This document shows positions 18,476 to 27,933 of a DNA stretch of 36,568 nucleotides, in pieces. How positions within the stretch are numbered: position 1 is the stretch's first letter; each line of letters opens with the position of its first letter. Both the position numbers and the translations under genes were made by a program. This stretch comes from Methanobacteriota archaeon. GTDB taxonomy: Archaea > Methanobacteriota_B > Thermococci > Methanofastidiosales > Methanofastidiosaceae. The DNA lies in assembly GCA_023622545.1 (NCBI GenBank), contig JAMNZA010000042.1:1-36568 (forward strand), in the 5' to 3' direction. Below the pieces are notes generated by a model that worked only from the letters and a program-made list of their open reading frames with translations, was not told the origin of the DNA and ran no database searches.

Positions 18476-21069
18476 CGTCTTACGAAATATTTTCTTACCT
18501 CATCAACTACTAGGATTGAAAATGCTATTGGAACTATTATTAGCCAGTCTCTTAAGGAAAGTGGTACTGTATGGAAGAATCCCTGTAGGAATGGCAGATT
18601 GACGACCGCTATCTGTAGTAAGAACGATACCCCTATAGCTATTAGTAATCCTTTGTTTTCAAAGAAATTTATCTTGAATATTGACTGATCAAATGACCTG
18701 CAGTTCAAGACGTTTACAAGTTGGTATGTGACAAACAGCGTAAATGCAGCAGTCCTTGCATAATCCACAGACCCTCCAATATTAGTGAACAGTATGTATG
18801 TACCAAGGCCCATTGCAATACCTCCTATGAACATCGAAAGGTACAGCGGACTTGTAAGTATAGGTGAGTTTTTCTTCCTTGGTGGTTTTTCCATCAACGC
18901 TTCATGTAGTGGCTCCATTGACAGTGTAACAGCTGGTGGTCCATCCATTATAATATTGACCCAAAGTATCTGGACAGGTAATAATGGCAATGGTGCTCCG
19001 GTCATAATAGAAGTAAACATCAGTATAATCGCACCGATGTTTGTAGAAAGCTGGTATCTCAAGAACTTCCTGATGTTGTCGTAGATCCTTCTTCCCTGGC
19101 GTATAGCAGTTACTATGGTGTTGAAGTTATCATCCATTAGGATCATGTTTGAAGCTTCCCTTGCAACATCTGTTCCAATGAGCCCCATGGAAACACCTAT
19201 GTCTGCCATCTTTAGAGCAGGTGCATCATTTACACCATCGCCTGTGACGGCAACTACCTCGCCAACTTCCTTTAGGGTCTCCACTATCTTGACCTTGTGG
19301 AATGGGCTGGCTCTATAGTAGACGACGACATCCTTTACAATAGATGCAAACTTTTCCTTTGGCATTTCATCAAGCTCTTTCCCTGATAGTGTCAAATCAT
19401 CTGCATCTAAAATGCCCGCTTCTCTTGCAATAGAAAGCCCTGTTTCCTTCTGGTCTCCTGTGATCATTGCAACTTTGATCCCTGCTTTTTTGCACAGCGC
19501 TATTGCCGATTTTACTTCCTTCCTTAGAGGGTCTTTGAAGAACGCAAAGCCAACAAATGTGATGTCATCTTCACTATCCCCCTCCTTGTATCCAAGAGCA
19601 AGTGCCCTAAGCCCCTGAGCAGCATATTTATGATGTTTAGTTAGAATCTCTTCCTTTTCTTCTTTGCTCAACTTTTTTAACTTGCCATTTACGAGCATAT
19701 TCTTTGAGCGTGTTAAAACGACCCTTGGTCCGCCCTTGATGTAGGTAGTTTTCTTGCCATCCTCATCTATTAGAACGGACATCATCATTTTTTCAGAGTC
19801 AAACGGATTTTCCTTTATCCTTTGATTCTTTGGGTGATGGTAGTTCCTTTCTTTTGAGAATATCTTGAGCGCCCCTTCTACTGGGTCACCTATTACTTCT
19901 ACCTTCTTCCCTTCAGTCTTTACATGGGCGTTGTTACATAGCTCACCAATCTTTAGAAACATATCATGCTTCTTTGGATTAACTTCCTCAGGTTTTAGGA
20001 ATTCATTATCCACAAAAGCGTTAACGACCCTCATTCTGTTTTCTGTCAGTGTTCCAGTTTTATCTGTGCAGATGAATGTAGTTGTTCCTAGCGCTTCTAC
20101 CGCTGCAAGCTTTCTGACAATCGCATTGTTTTTAGCAAGTATCTGTGTTCCAAGAGCAAGCGTTACTAGAACTACAATTGGCAGCCCTTCTGGGATAGTA
20201 GCAACTGCAAGACTTATCGCTGTCAAAGCAGACTCAACTAGCGCATCCCTCATAGGCATTGATGCAAGAAGCTCTCTGACCAATACAGAAACAAAAAGAA
20301 GGGCGCTGATACAAACTGATAGTACCCCTAGCTTCTTACCAAGATTGTCTATGTTCTTTTCTAGTGGAGTGCTACCTCTTTCTTCCATGGATATTAAGCT
20401 TGAGATCTTTCCAATGGGTGAATCCTTCCCTGTTAGTATCACAACACCTTTTCCTCTGCCCCTTGTGACAACAGTCCCCATAAACCCGGTGTTTGGGTAT
20501 CCTTCTTGTGATTTTGATTCAACAGACTTAGAAACAGGAAAACTTTCTCCTGTTAGTGATGATTCGTCTATCTGAAGATTGATTGATTCAATTAATCTGA
20601 CGGTGGCGGATAGCTTATCCCCATCCTCAATAGTTATTATATCCCCCGGGACAAGTTCCCTTGATGGTATCTCCTTCTTTGCACCGTCCCTTATCACAAT
20701 AACTTTTGACTGAACCATCGCTTTTAGTACTTCGATAGCCTTATCGGCTCTGTACTCCTGTAAGAATCCCATCACACCATTAACAATTATAACTAGAAAT
20801 ATGACGGCAGAATCCTTTAGATTCCCTATTGCAACAGATAAAATGCCTGCAATTAATAATACAACAATAAGATTGTTCTTGAATTGATTTATGAACTTTT
20901 TAAAATTGGACTCTTTCTTTGTCTCGGGAAGCTCGTTATAGCCATAAGTGGCTAGTCTTTTTTCAGCTTCTTTAGTTGTGAGTCCTTCTTTCGTTGCGTC
21001 AAGTTTTTTCAGAATATCTTTAATATTTTGATTAGTCCAGCTTTGGTCAATCAGACCTAGATCTTCCAT
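18472..21069 (-). CDS. P-type cation-transporting ATPase (Ca2+-type, P2)
   Basis: DKTGTLTENRM phosphorylation motif, PEGLPIVVLV TM4 motif, TGES, TGDGVNDAPALKMADIG hinge, N-terminal cation ATPase domain. Confidence 0.92.
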   Translation of the reverse strand: MEDLGLIDQSWTNQNIKDILKKLDATKEGLTTKEAEKRLATYGYNELPETKKESNFKKFINQFKNNLIVVLLIAGILSVAIGNLKDSAVIFLVIIVNGVMGFLQEYRADKAIEVLKAMVQSKVIVIRDGAKKEIPSRELVPGDIITIEDGDKLSATVRLIESINLQIDESSLTGESFPVSKSVESKSQEGYPNTGFMGTVVTRGRGKGVVILTGKDSPIGKISSLISMEERGSTPLEKNIDNLGKKLGVLSVCISALLFVSVLVRELLASMPMRDALVESALTAISLAVATIPEGLPIVVLVTLALGTQILAKNNAIVRKLAAVEALGTTTFICTDKTGTLTENRMRVVNAFVDNEFLKPEEVNPKKHDMFLKIGELCNNAHVKTEGKKVEVIGDPVEGALKIFSKERNYHHPKNQRIKENPFDSEKMMMSVLIDEDGKKTTYIKGGPRVVLTRSKNMLVNGKLKKLSKEEKEEILTKHHKYAAQGLRALALGYKEGDSEDDITFVGFAFFKDPLRKEVKSAIALCKKAGIKVAMITGDQKETGLSIAREAGILDADDLTLSGKELDEMPKEKFASIVKDVVVYYRASPFHKVKIVETLKEVGEVVAVTGDGVNDAPALKMADIGVSMGLIGTDVAREASNMILMDDNFNTIVTAIRQGRRIYDNIRKFLRYQLSTNIGAIILMFTSIMTGAPLPLLPVQILWVNIIMDGPPAVTLSMEPLHEALMEKPPRKKNSPILTSPLYLSMFIGGIAMGLGTYILFTNIGGSVDYARTAAFTLFVTYQLVNVLNCRSFDQSIFKINFFENKGLLIAIGVSFLLQIAVVNLPFLQGFFHTVPLSLRDWLIIVPIAFSILVVDEVRKYFVRR

Positions 21070-21212
21070 GAGGCATTAAAGCGAAATCACTTTAAAAAGA
21101 TTGCGGGTAATTAAACTTACTTATTGGTCAGTATTATTATTAATATAATGAATTAAAAAGAGAAAAATAATAAGAAAAGAATCACAATAAGCCTTTTATT
21201 GAACTAGATTCT

Positions 21213-22589
21213 ATGAATTCTATGGATATATTCGAATCATTTAATATTGATAATCTGAAGTTCCCAGATTGTTTTGTTGACATTAGATTTCAAAAAAGGT
21301 CAAACAATATAGCAAACGTCCAGAACTCTGAACTTGAAGAAGTCTCCTCTAACAGCCAGGCAGGAGTTGGAGTCAGAGCTCTTGTAAATGGTGCTTGGGG
21401 ATTTTCATCCACAAACAATACTGAAGATGTCCAGAGGTGCATCGATAGCGCTTACAGGATAGCTGTTGCTACTGCTCGTGGGTCCAAGAGGGAGAAGTTT
21501 GAGATTGACCCGCCGCTGTTAAGGGGCCGTTCTGAAAACAAGGTAAAGATTGGTCCGGATGATGTTTCACTAGAAGAGAAGATTGACTATGCTTACGAAA
21601 TAGAGAAAGGTGCAAAGATAAATGGTCTTGTTAAAAATACATCTACCGCTTGCAGCGACTCCACAAACGAGCAGCTCTACATAAATTCTAATGGCAGCGA
21701 GATATACGAGAAGACAACGCGCGTTTACCTAAGGGCAGTTTCTACATGTGGCAACGGCTCACTTCAGATGGGTTATGAAGTCATGGGCGGTACAAGAGGT
21801 TATGAGATTCTAAAAGAAAAATCTCCAGCAGAACTTGGCAAAGAAGCAACGGATAAATCACTAAGACTACTAAAAGCAAAAAAAGTATCAGGTGGGGAGA
21901 AGACAGTTGTTTTGGATCCAAAGATATTGGGTGTATTTGTCCATGAAGCGCTTGGTCACGCATGCGAGGCAGACATTGTTTTGCAAGGTGATTCTGTCCT
22001 TGAAGGGAGAATAGGGGAAAAGATTGCTGCAGATGGTGTCAATGTCTATGATGACCCGACATTCCCAGAGAAAAACGGTACCTACTTCTATGATGATGAA
22101 GGTATAAAGGCGGAAAAGACATGCCTCTTGAAAGACGGTGTTTTGACGTCTTACCTCCACAACCTTGAGACCGCGTCAAGATTCAAAGCCAAACCAACAG
22201 GTAATGGCAGAGCCCAGAACTTTTCCTCAAGACCCTTAGTAAGGATGAGTAACGTCTACATGGGGAGCGGCGACTATAGTTTCGAAGAGCTAATCGACAT
22301 AAAGGATGGCCTCTACGTTAAAGGAGGCAGAGGTGGCCAGGTAGACACTGCAAAAGGTCTTTTCACCTTTGGTTGCGAAGAGGTCTATGAAATAAAAAAT
22401 GGTGAGATTGGAAATCTTTTCAGGGATGTTTCTCTTTCTGGCAGCACATTGGAGATTCTAAAGAACATTGAAGGCATCGGAAAAGACTTTGATATTGGTA
22501 GCCCAGGAAGCTGTGGTAAAGGGCAGTATGTACCTGTAGATGATGGTGGGCCCCACATAAGGACAAGAGCACTTGTCGGTGGAGAATAA
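21213..22589 (+). CDS. tldD: TldD family metalloprotease
   Basis: HEALGHACEAD (HExxxH zinc motif), NGRAQNFSSRPLVRMSNVYMGSGD, C-terminal DIGSPGSCGKGQYVPVDDGGPHIRTRALVGG. Confidence 0.88.
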   Translation: MNSMDIFESFNIDNLKFPDCFVDIRFQKRSNNIANVQNSELEEVSSNSQAGVGVRALVNGAWGFSSTNNTEDVQRCIDSAYRIAVATARGSKREKFEIDPPLLRGRSENKVKIGPDDVSLEEKIDYAYEIEKGAKINGLVKNTSTACSDSTNEQLYINSNGSEIYEKTTRVYLRAVSTCGNGSLQMGYEVMGGTRGYEILKEKSPAELGKEATDKSLRLLKAKKVSGGEKTVVLDPKILGVFVHEALGHACEADIVLQGDSVLEGRIGEKIAADGVNVYDDPTFPEKNGTYFYDDEGIKAEKTCLLKDGVLTSYLHNLETASRFKAKPTGNGRAQNFSSRPLVRMSNVYMGSGDYSFEELIDIKDGLYVKGGRGGQVDTAKGLFTFGCEEVYEIKNGEIGNLFRDVSLSGSTLEILKNIEGIGKDFDIGSPGSCGKGQYVPVDDGGPHIRTRALVGGE

Positions 22590-22600
22590 AGAAAAAACTT

Positions 22601-24307
22601 TTAGAGATAATCTCCATTATTTCTTTTTTTTCTGAAGAAAATAAATCCAAGTGCCGCCCCAACAACTGCAATCAGTGCTATTATTGGTATCCATATTAGT
22701 AGAGGGCTTATCCCCGGAGCCTTTGGCATGGCTAGGATCTTAGTATTTGTTTCACTTATCATAGCATCTGTTGTTGCTACCATTGCCTTGTTCCCGACTT
22801 TTTCAAATACCTTTCTAGCGTCATTAAAGTTTTGAAGTGCCGCTTCATAGTTTCCATTGTTTAGCTCTTCGTTACCTTTTGCAAACTTATTCATGGCCTC
22901 TGCATTTAGCGCCTTGTATTCAACAGCGGTCATTATGTTCTTTTCACATCTCTTTACGGCCTCGTTATCACCAAGCTTTGTGTACATCTCCTTTGCCTTG
23001 GAAAACTCCTTTATTGAATCATCAAACTGTGCCCTCAATAGAAGTTTTTCCCCCTCTGCATAGTGCCTCATTGCAAAGATTGTAAGGAAATTATTCTTGA
23101 ATACAGAGACGTAGTTGCTGCACACAATGATATCCTTGTACCCATCAGAATCAATATCCATAATAGATATAGTTTTTATCGGGCCGTTCACTTTAGTCTC
23201 AGAAAGCTTTTCGCCATCAGAAGTAAATATGTAAAACACACCGTCATCAATCATCTGTTTTGACGACGACCAGTTACCTGCTGCAACTAGTATTTCCGGT
23301 GTGCCATCAGCTGTGAAGTCGTCGATTGTGACATACCTCACATCCTTTCCAATAGACTGTGGGGTATTCCATAATTTGTACCCCTTGCTATCGTAAAGAT
23401 ATACATTACCATCAACTGTTCCAACGGCAACTTCCTTCTTGCCATCCCTGTTTATATCACCGACACCAAAGGAGTAGATATAGGAGTCAACTATATTCTT
23501 CCATAGCTCACCCTCTAAGCCAAACGCTTGCAGATACTTGTAAGACGCTGTTATTACTTCCATCTTGCCGTCATTATTGATATCTCCTGAGTATGTCTGC
23601 TCTATAGGGTAGACGTTTTCTATCTCCCAGAGCTTCTTCCCACTTGGATCATATAATGAAAAATTTGGATCCCTCTCCCCTGACGCAATGACATCTGGGA
23701 ATATCCATGAGAGGTCAATCTTTACCCCTAGAGGGTAATCATCCCATGTTTCATACTCCGATGCTGCAAACTCAGCTGTGTAAAGCTTAAGGGTATAGAA
23801 TCTGTAAAAATCATTCTTGTTCTGCCACTGGTTTTTTGTTAGTGTATAAACCATGAACGTTGCATCCTTAAATCCAACGATGACTTCAGGTGACTTATCA
23901 GAATCAAGATCTGACGCACTAACAGAGTTTATTGGCTTTGTGAAGTAAAGATGCCATTTTTCATTCCCGCTTGAATCAATAAGATAAACAAAATTCTTAT
24001 CATTGTAAAACAGAACATACCTTTCACTGCCCTTTCTAACAACTGATAGACCCCTTGCAGGCGCATCAAACTTCGTTGACCAGAGGGTTTCTCCGGATAG
24101 CTTGTAAGCCCTAAGCTCTCCCGTATCAGTTGAGAGTATAACATCGTGGACTCCATCGCTATCAAGATCCCCAAGGGCAGAAGAGATAGTGCCGTAGTCA
24201 TGCCTGAAATAGTGTTTTATTGTGAATGGCTCTGGCTCTGCTGAAACTGGAACTACCAAAAGAAAAGAAATAGATACCAGAATGCACAATAGTTGTTTTA
24301 TATTCAT
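22601..24307 (-). CDS. Secreted FG-GAP/VCBS-like beta-propeller protein with TPR-like segment and C-terminal TM anchor
   Basis: Signal peptide; repeated D-D-G blades (DLDSDGVHDV, DLDSDKSPEV, DINNDGKMEV, DINRDGKKEV, DIDSDGYKDI); two TPR-like repeats; C-terminal hydrophobic helix and FFRKKR tail. Confidence 0.75.
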   Translation of the reverse strand: MNIKQLLCILVSISFLLVVPVSAEPEPFTIKHYFRHDYGTISSALGDLDSDGVHDVILSTDTGELRAYKLSGETLWSTKFDAPARGLSVVRKGSERYVLFYNDKNFVYLIDSSGNEKWHLYFTKPINSVSASDLDSDKSPEVIVGFKDATFMVYTLTKNQWQNKNDFYRFYTLKLYTAEFAASEYETWDDYPLGVKIDLSWIFPDVIASGERDPNFSLYDPSGKKLWEIENVYPIEQTYSGDINNDGKMEVITASYKYLQAFGLEGELWKNIVDSYIYSFGVGDINRDGKKEVAVGTVDGNVYLYDSKGYKLWNTPQSIGKDVRYVTIDDFTADGTPEILVAAGNWSSSKQMIDDGVFYIFTSDGEKLSETKVNGPIKTISIMDIDSDGYKDIIVCSNYVSVFKNNFLTIFAMRHYAEGEKLLLRAQFDDSIKEFSKAKEMYTKLGDNEAVKRCEKNIMTAVEYKALNAEAMNKFAKGNEELNNGNYEAALQNFNDARKVFEKVGNKAMVATTDAMISETNTKILAMPKAPGISPLLIWIPIIALIAVVGAALGFIFFRKKRNNGDYL

Positions 24308-24345
24308 GAATACCGTTAATACATAATACTATATAAAGTTATTGC

Positions 24346-25407
24346 TTAACGATAGTTAAAATAGTGGAAATCCATTTCCCTTTGCTCCATGAGTTTGGAT
24401 AGCTCCCCGGTAAAGAATAGCGGCCTTGTCTTAAGGTCAATTGGATTTTGGCAAGAGTTTAAAAACATCGCTATCTTAAATTCCCTCTTCAATGTTTCTA
24501 TCTTCTCAACAAGCGCATCAACATTCTCTTCAACGGCAGGTTTTAGAAATGGAAGGGCTATGCCGCATGCAGAGGCGCCCAATGCAATGCACTTTGCTAT
24601 ATCAAATCCTGTCCTAACGCCGCCTGAGCCTATGATAGTCCTTATCCCAGCAACCTTGCACTCAGCAATTGATAGGGGTGTCGGTATGCCCCAGTTCCAG
24701 AGCCTCTTCACAGTTTCCTTATGTTGATTTGCCCTATAATATTCAACAGCGCTCCAACTTGTCCCGCCTAACCCCGCGACATCAACACCATCAAGAAATG
24801 TCAGATGTTCTGCAACCTCTCTCGATATACCTGCACCAGTTTCCTTAGCTATCAATGGGAATGGAAGTTTTTCTTTAAGTTTCTTCAATATTGAAAGGCC
24901 ATTTTTGAAGGATAGATCACCTTCAGGTTGTGAAACTTCCTGAAGGCTATTAAGATGGACGGCAAGCATATCAGCCTTGATCTCATTTACAGCAAACATC
25001 GCCTCTTTTTCAGTGTAACCCTTAACAAACTGCGGGAGACCAATATTGCCTATAAGAAGTATATCTTTGGCATATTTTCTAATATCATAAGTGTGAGTAA
25101 GTGAAGGATCTTCGATCATTGCCCGTTGGCTTCCAAGACCCATCCCTATTTCAGTCTTCTGGCATGCCTTTGCTATTGCCTTGTTTATCTTTAATGCCTC
25201 TTCGGTGCCGCCTGTCATGGCAGAAATAAATAATGGAAAAGAAAGGCGTTTGCCAAAGATCTTTACTTCAGTTTCTATGTCGTCAAAGTTTACCTCAGGA
25301 AGTGCAGAGTGCAAAAATGAGATATCTTCTAGATAGTTGTGCTTCGATTGGACGTCCTCTTCTAGACATATCTTAATATGTTCGAACTTCCTTCTTTCCG
25401 TTGTCAC
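24346..25407 (-). CDS. fni: Type 2 isopentenyl-diphosphate delta-isomerase
   Basis: RRKFEHIKICLEEDVQ, ISAMTGGTEEALKINKAIA, GLGSQRAMIEDP, AKETGAGIS, GGTSWSAVEYYR, GSGGVRTGFDIAKCIALGA. Confidence 0.93.
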   Translation of the reverse strand: MTTERRKFEHIKICLEEDVQSKHNYLEDISFLHSALPEVNFDDIETEVKIFGKRLSFPLFISAMTGGTEEALKINKAIAKACQKTEIGMGLGSQRAMIEDPSLTHTYDIRKYAKDILLIGNIGLPQFVKGYTEKEAMFAVNEIKADMLAVHLNSLQEVSQPEGDLSFKNGLSILKKLKEKLPFPLIAKETGAGISREVAEHLTFLDGVDVAGLGGTSWSAVEYYRANQHKETVKRLWNWGIPTPLSIAECKVAGIRTIIGSGGVRTGFDIAKCIALGASACGIALPFLKPAVEENVDALVEKIETLKREFKIAMFLNSCQNPIDLKTRPLFFTGELSKLMEQREMDFHYFNYR

Positions 25408-26878
25408 CTTTATCTACCTTCTTCCATTTACCATAGGCAAACCCTACAATAAACATTGTTATTGCATAGGAGATTATAGTATATAAAATGTATTCTGTGG
25501 TGACAGTTTCAACTACATCAAACCCTTGAAGGATGAGCCAGAACGAGATTATTATTACTACAGCGCCAAGTACAACCCATCCAATAAACCTAACAGTTGG
25601 ATTCCATCTCATGTCCCTTGCAACATTCTTCGTAAATGCCCCGACTATCCCTATGGCAACAAACGGTATTAGAACACCTAGCCCATAGAAAGTGACCTTT
25701 AGAAAAGCTGAAGCGTTTGAGCCTGTTATGGCCTCATCTATAAGTAATGGTAGGATTATTGCTGCGCATGGCAGTTTGATAACAGAGAATATCATACCAA
25801 GAGCAAATACACCTAGCAGTCCGTAGGACAGAGCAAGTTTGTGGGTCATCTTCTGTGCAAAGAACTTAGTTGTTATCGGGAGCTCGACAAGATCAAGCCC
25901 GCTGTTGATGAGATTTAATCCAAGGACAAATGTTATTATTGCCCCAAATAAGGATATCAAATACTTGTAGGCATCTGGTATTGCTTGGCCAAGCTTTAGG
26001 AACATGATGGCAACAAGAACATAAGATGCTGTTATACCAAGACCAAAGAATATTGATTTTAATAATATCATGATTGATTTCTTGCTTGTACCGGCAGTGT
26101 ATGCAATGATAAACGAGAGAACTGCCAAAAGACAAGGTGAGAAGCTAGAGAAGAATCCTGCACCAAGGGCACCAAGCATCGTGATAGTGCTTACTCCGCC
26201 ATTTCCTTGAGGCTTTCCAGAAAGACAACCCTCAATTGCACTCTGCATCTTTGGGTCTACCTGGTCAGTTCCTTCAAGCTTCGTTTCCCCACATACAATG
26301 ACCGCAGGGACAATCTTAAATCCGGCCTCGGAGAACTCTTTATACCCTGCAAGTGAGAAAACATCAACTTCAACAACAGAGATGTTGTAATCCTTTTCAT
26401 CTATCAGGCTGTACATCTTAGCCTTTGAAGCGGCACACTTCTCGCAGCCTTCCTCGTAGAAGAATCTAATCTGTTTTGAGCTAGTACTTGGAGCAACAAC
26501 AGGCTCTTCAGGAGTTGTTGTGGGATCAAGTATTGAGTCAAAGACTGCCCTAAGGGAGGCCTCGTCAAGCTGGCTTATTCCCTCAAGCTTTATTGTGCCG
26601 TTTACTACCATGGCAGGGGTAATGCTAAATCCAAGATCCTTAAACTCCTTGTACCCTGCTGATGTAAAAGTTTCTATTTCAGTGATATTGAGCTTTCCGC
26701 TGTAATCACCTGCGGCAAGTGCATCTAGTGTAACTTTTACCGCGGCGCACTTCTCGCAGCCCTCAGTCTTGAAGAACCTGATGTCTATCTTTTCTTCTTC
26801 TGAGGACACAGCTAAAGCCCCAAATAAACTAATGATTAAAAGTGATAATAATGCTATATTAACTAATTTTTTACTCAT
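25373..26878 (-). CDS. Fusion of two tandem thioredoxin-like domains (CEKC x2) to a CcdA/DsbD-type transmembrane domain
   Basis: Signal peptide; two repeats each beginning IRFF..EGCEKCAA and containing F(S/T)..GYKEF...P A.V; then GALGAGFFSSFSPCLLAVL and VIKLPCAAIILPLL CcdA-type Cys-Pro motifs. Confidence 0.85.
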   Translation of the reverse strand: MSKKLVNIALLSLLIISLFGALAVSSEEEKIDIRFFKTEGCEKCAAVKVTLDALAAGDYSGKLNITEIETFTSAGYKEFKDLGFSITPAMVVNGTIKLEGISQLDEASLRAVFDSILDPTTTPEEPVVAPSTSSKQIRFFYEEGCEKCAASKAKMYSLIDEKDYNISVVEVDVFSLAGYKEFSEAGFKIVPAVIVCGETKLEGTDQVDPKMQSAIEGCLSGKPQGNGGVSTITMLGALGAGFFSSFSPCLLAVLSFIIAYTAGTSKKSIMILLKSIFFGLGITASYVLVAIMFLKLGQAIPDAYKYLISLFGAIITFVLGLNLINSGLDLVELPITTKFFAQKMTHKLALSYGLLGVFALGMIFSVIKLPCAAIILPLLIDEAITGSNASAFLKVTFYGLGVLIPFVAIGIVGAFTKNVARDMRWNPTVRFIGWVVLGAVVIIISFWLILQGFDVVETVTTEYILYTIISYAITMFIVGFAYGKWKKVDKGDNGKKEVRTY

Positions 26879-26973
26879 AATACTCCCTTTTGGCCGTAAA
26901 ATGAGATAATAAAAATCATATTTAAAGATAATGGTTATTTATTCTAGGTTTTTAAGAGTATTTTTACAAAAAA

Positions 26974-27933
26974 TCAGTATAAGTGGCAGGCAACAAAGTG
27001 ATTTTTCCCAACTTCGATAAGCTCTGGCTCCTTAGTTTCACAGATCTTTCCTATCTTCTTGAAGCATCTTTCATGGAACCTGCACCCGCTTGGCGGATTA
27101 ATCGGGCTAGGGACATCCCCTTCTAGTATGATATGCTTTTGTCTTATCTTTGGATTCACGCTAGGCACAGCAGAAAGCAATGCTTCAGTGTATGGGTGTT
27201 TTGGATTTTTGAAGAGGGCCTTTTTTGGGGCAATCTCAACTATCTTCCCAACATACATAACCCCCACTCTATCGCAGATATGCTTTATCACACTAAGGTC
27301 ATGAGTGATGAAGAGGTATGTGAACCCGAACTCCTTCTGCAGATCCTGCATCAAGTTTAGTATCTGCGCCTGTATTGATACATCTAAAGCAGAAACAGGT
27401 TCATCGGCAACGACAAACTCTGGATTCAACGCCAGTGTTCGTGCTATCCCTATCCTCTGCCTCTGACCGCCTGAAAACTCGTGAGGGTATCTGTTCATCT
27501 GTTCGGAAGTTAGCCCAACCTTTTCCATTATTTCTTTGATCTGCTCATGCCTCTCAGACTTGGGGTAAAGGTTGTGGATCTCCATTGGCTCAGATATAAT
27601 GCTGCCAACAGTCATCCTAGGGTCAAGTGATCCGAATGGGTCCTGGTAAACTATACCCATCTTTGTCCTGTAACTCCTCATCTCTCTTCTTCCAAGGTGA
27701 GTAATATCTTCCCCTCTAAAGAGTATCTTCCCACTATCAGGCTCATATATCTTTAAAACAGTCTTGCCACAGGTAGTCTTCCCGCAGCCGCTTTCACCGA
27801 CAAGGCCAAGGATCTCCCCCTCCATTATCTTAAATGAGACATTATCAACAGCTTTCACAACACAAGATTTCTGTAGAAACTCTGCCTTTGTATTGAAGTA
27901 TTTCTTAAGTTCAATGACCTCTAGGATTTCCAT
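26974..27933 (-). CDS. dppF: Oligopeptide/dipeptide ABC transporter ATP-binding protein (DppF/OppF)
   Basis: Walker A GESGCGKTT, FSGGQRQRIGIARTLALNPEFVVADEPVSALD, C-terminal Cys-rich oligopeptide domain. ATG at 27933 preferred over 27954. Confidence 0.9.
   Translation of the reverse strand: MEILEVIELKKYFNTKAEFLQKSCVVKAVDNVSFKIMEGEILGLVGESGCGKTTCGKTVLKIYEPDSGKILFRGEDITHLGRREMRSYRTKMGIVYQDPFGSLDPRMTVGSIISEPMEIHNLYPKSERHEQIKEIMEKVGLTSEQMNRYPHEFSGGQRQRIGIARTLALNPEFVVADEPVSALDVSIQAQILNLMQDLQKEFGFTYLFITHDLSVIKHICDRVGVMYVGKIVEIAPKKALFKNPKHPYTEALLSAVPSVNPKIRQKHIILEGDVPSPINPPSGCRFHERCFKKIGKICETKEPELIEVGKNHFVACHLY

Noticed and set aside
19865-20575. 236-aa plus-strand ORF inside the P-type ATPase
   Set aside because: Antisense to a clearly conserved ATPase (PEGLP and DKTGT are on the minus strand); low-complexity Ser/Thr/Pro translation; no RBS. 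Shadow ORF.
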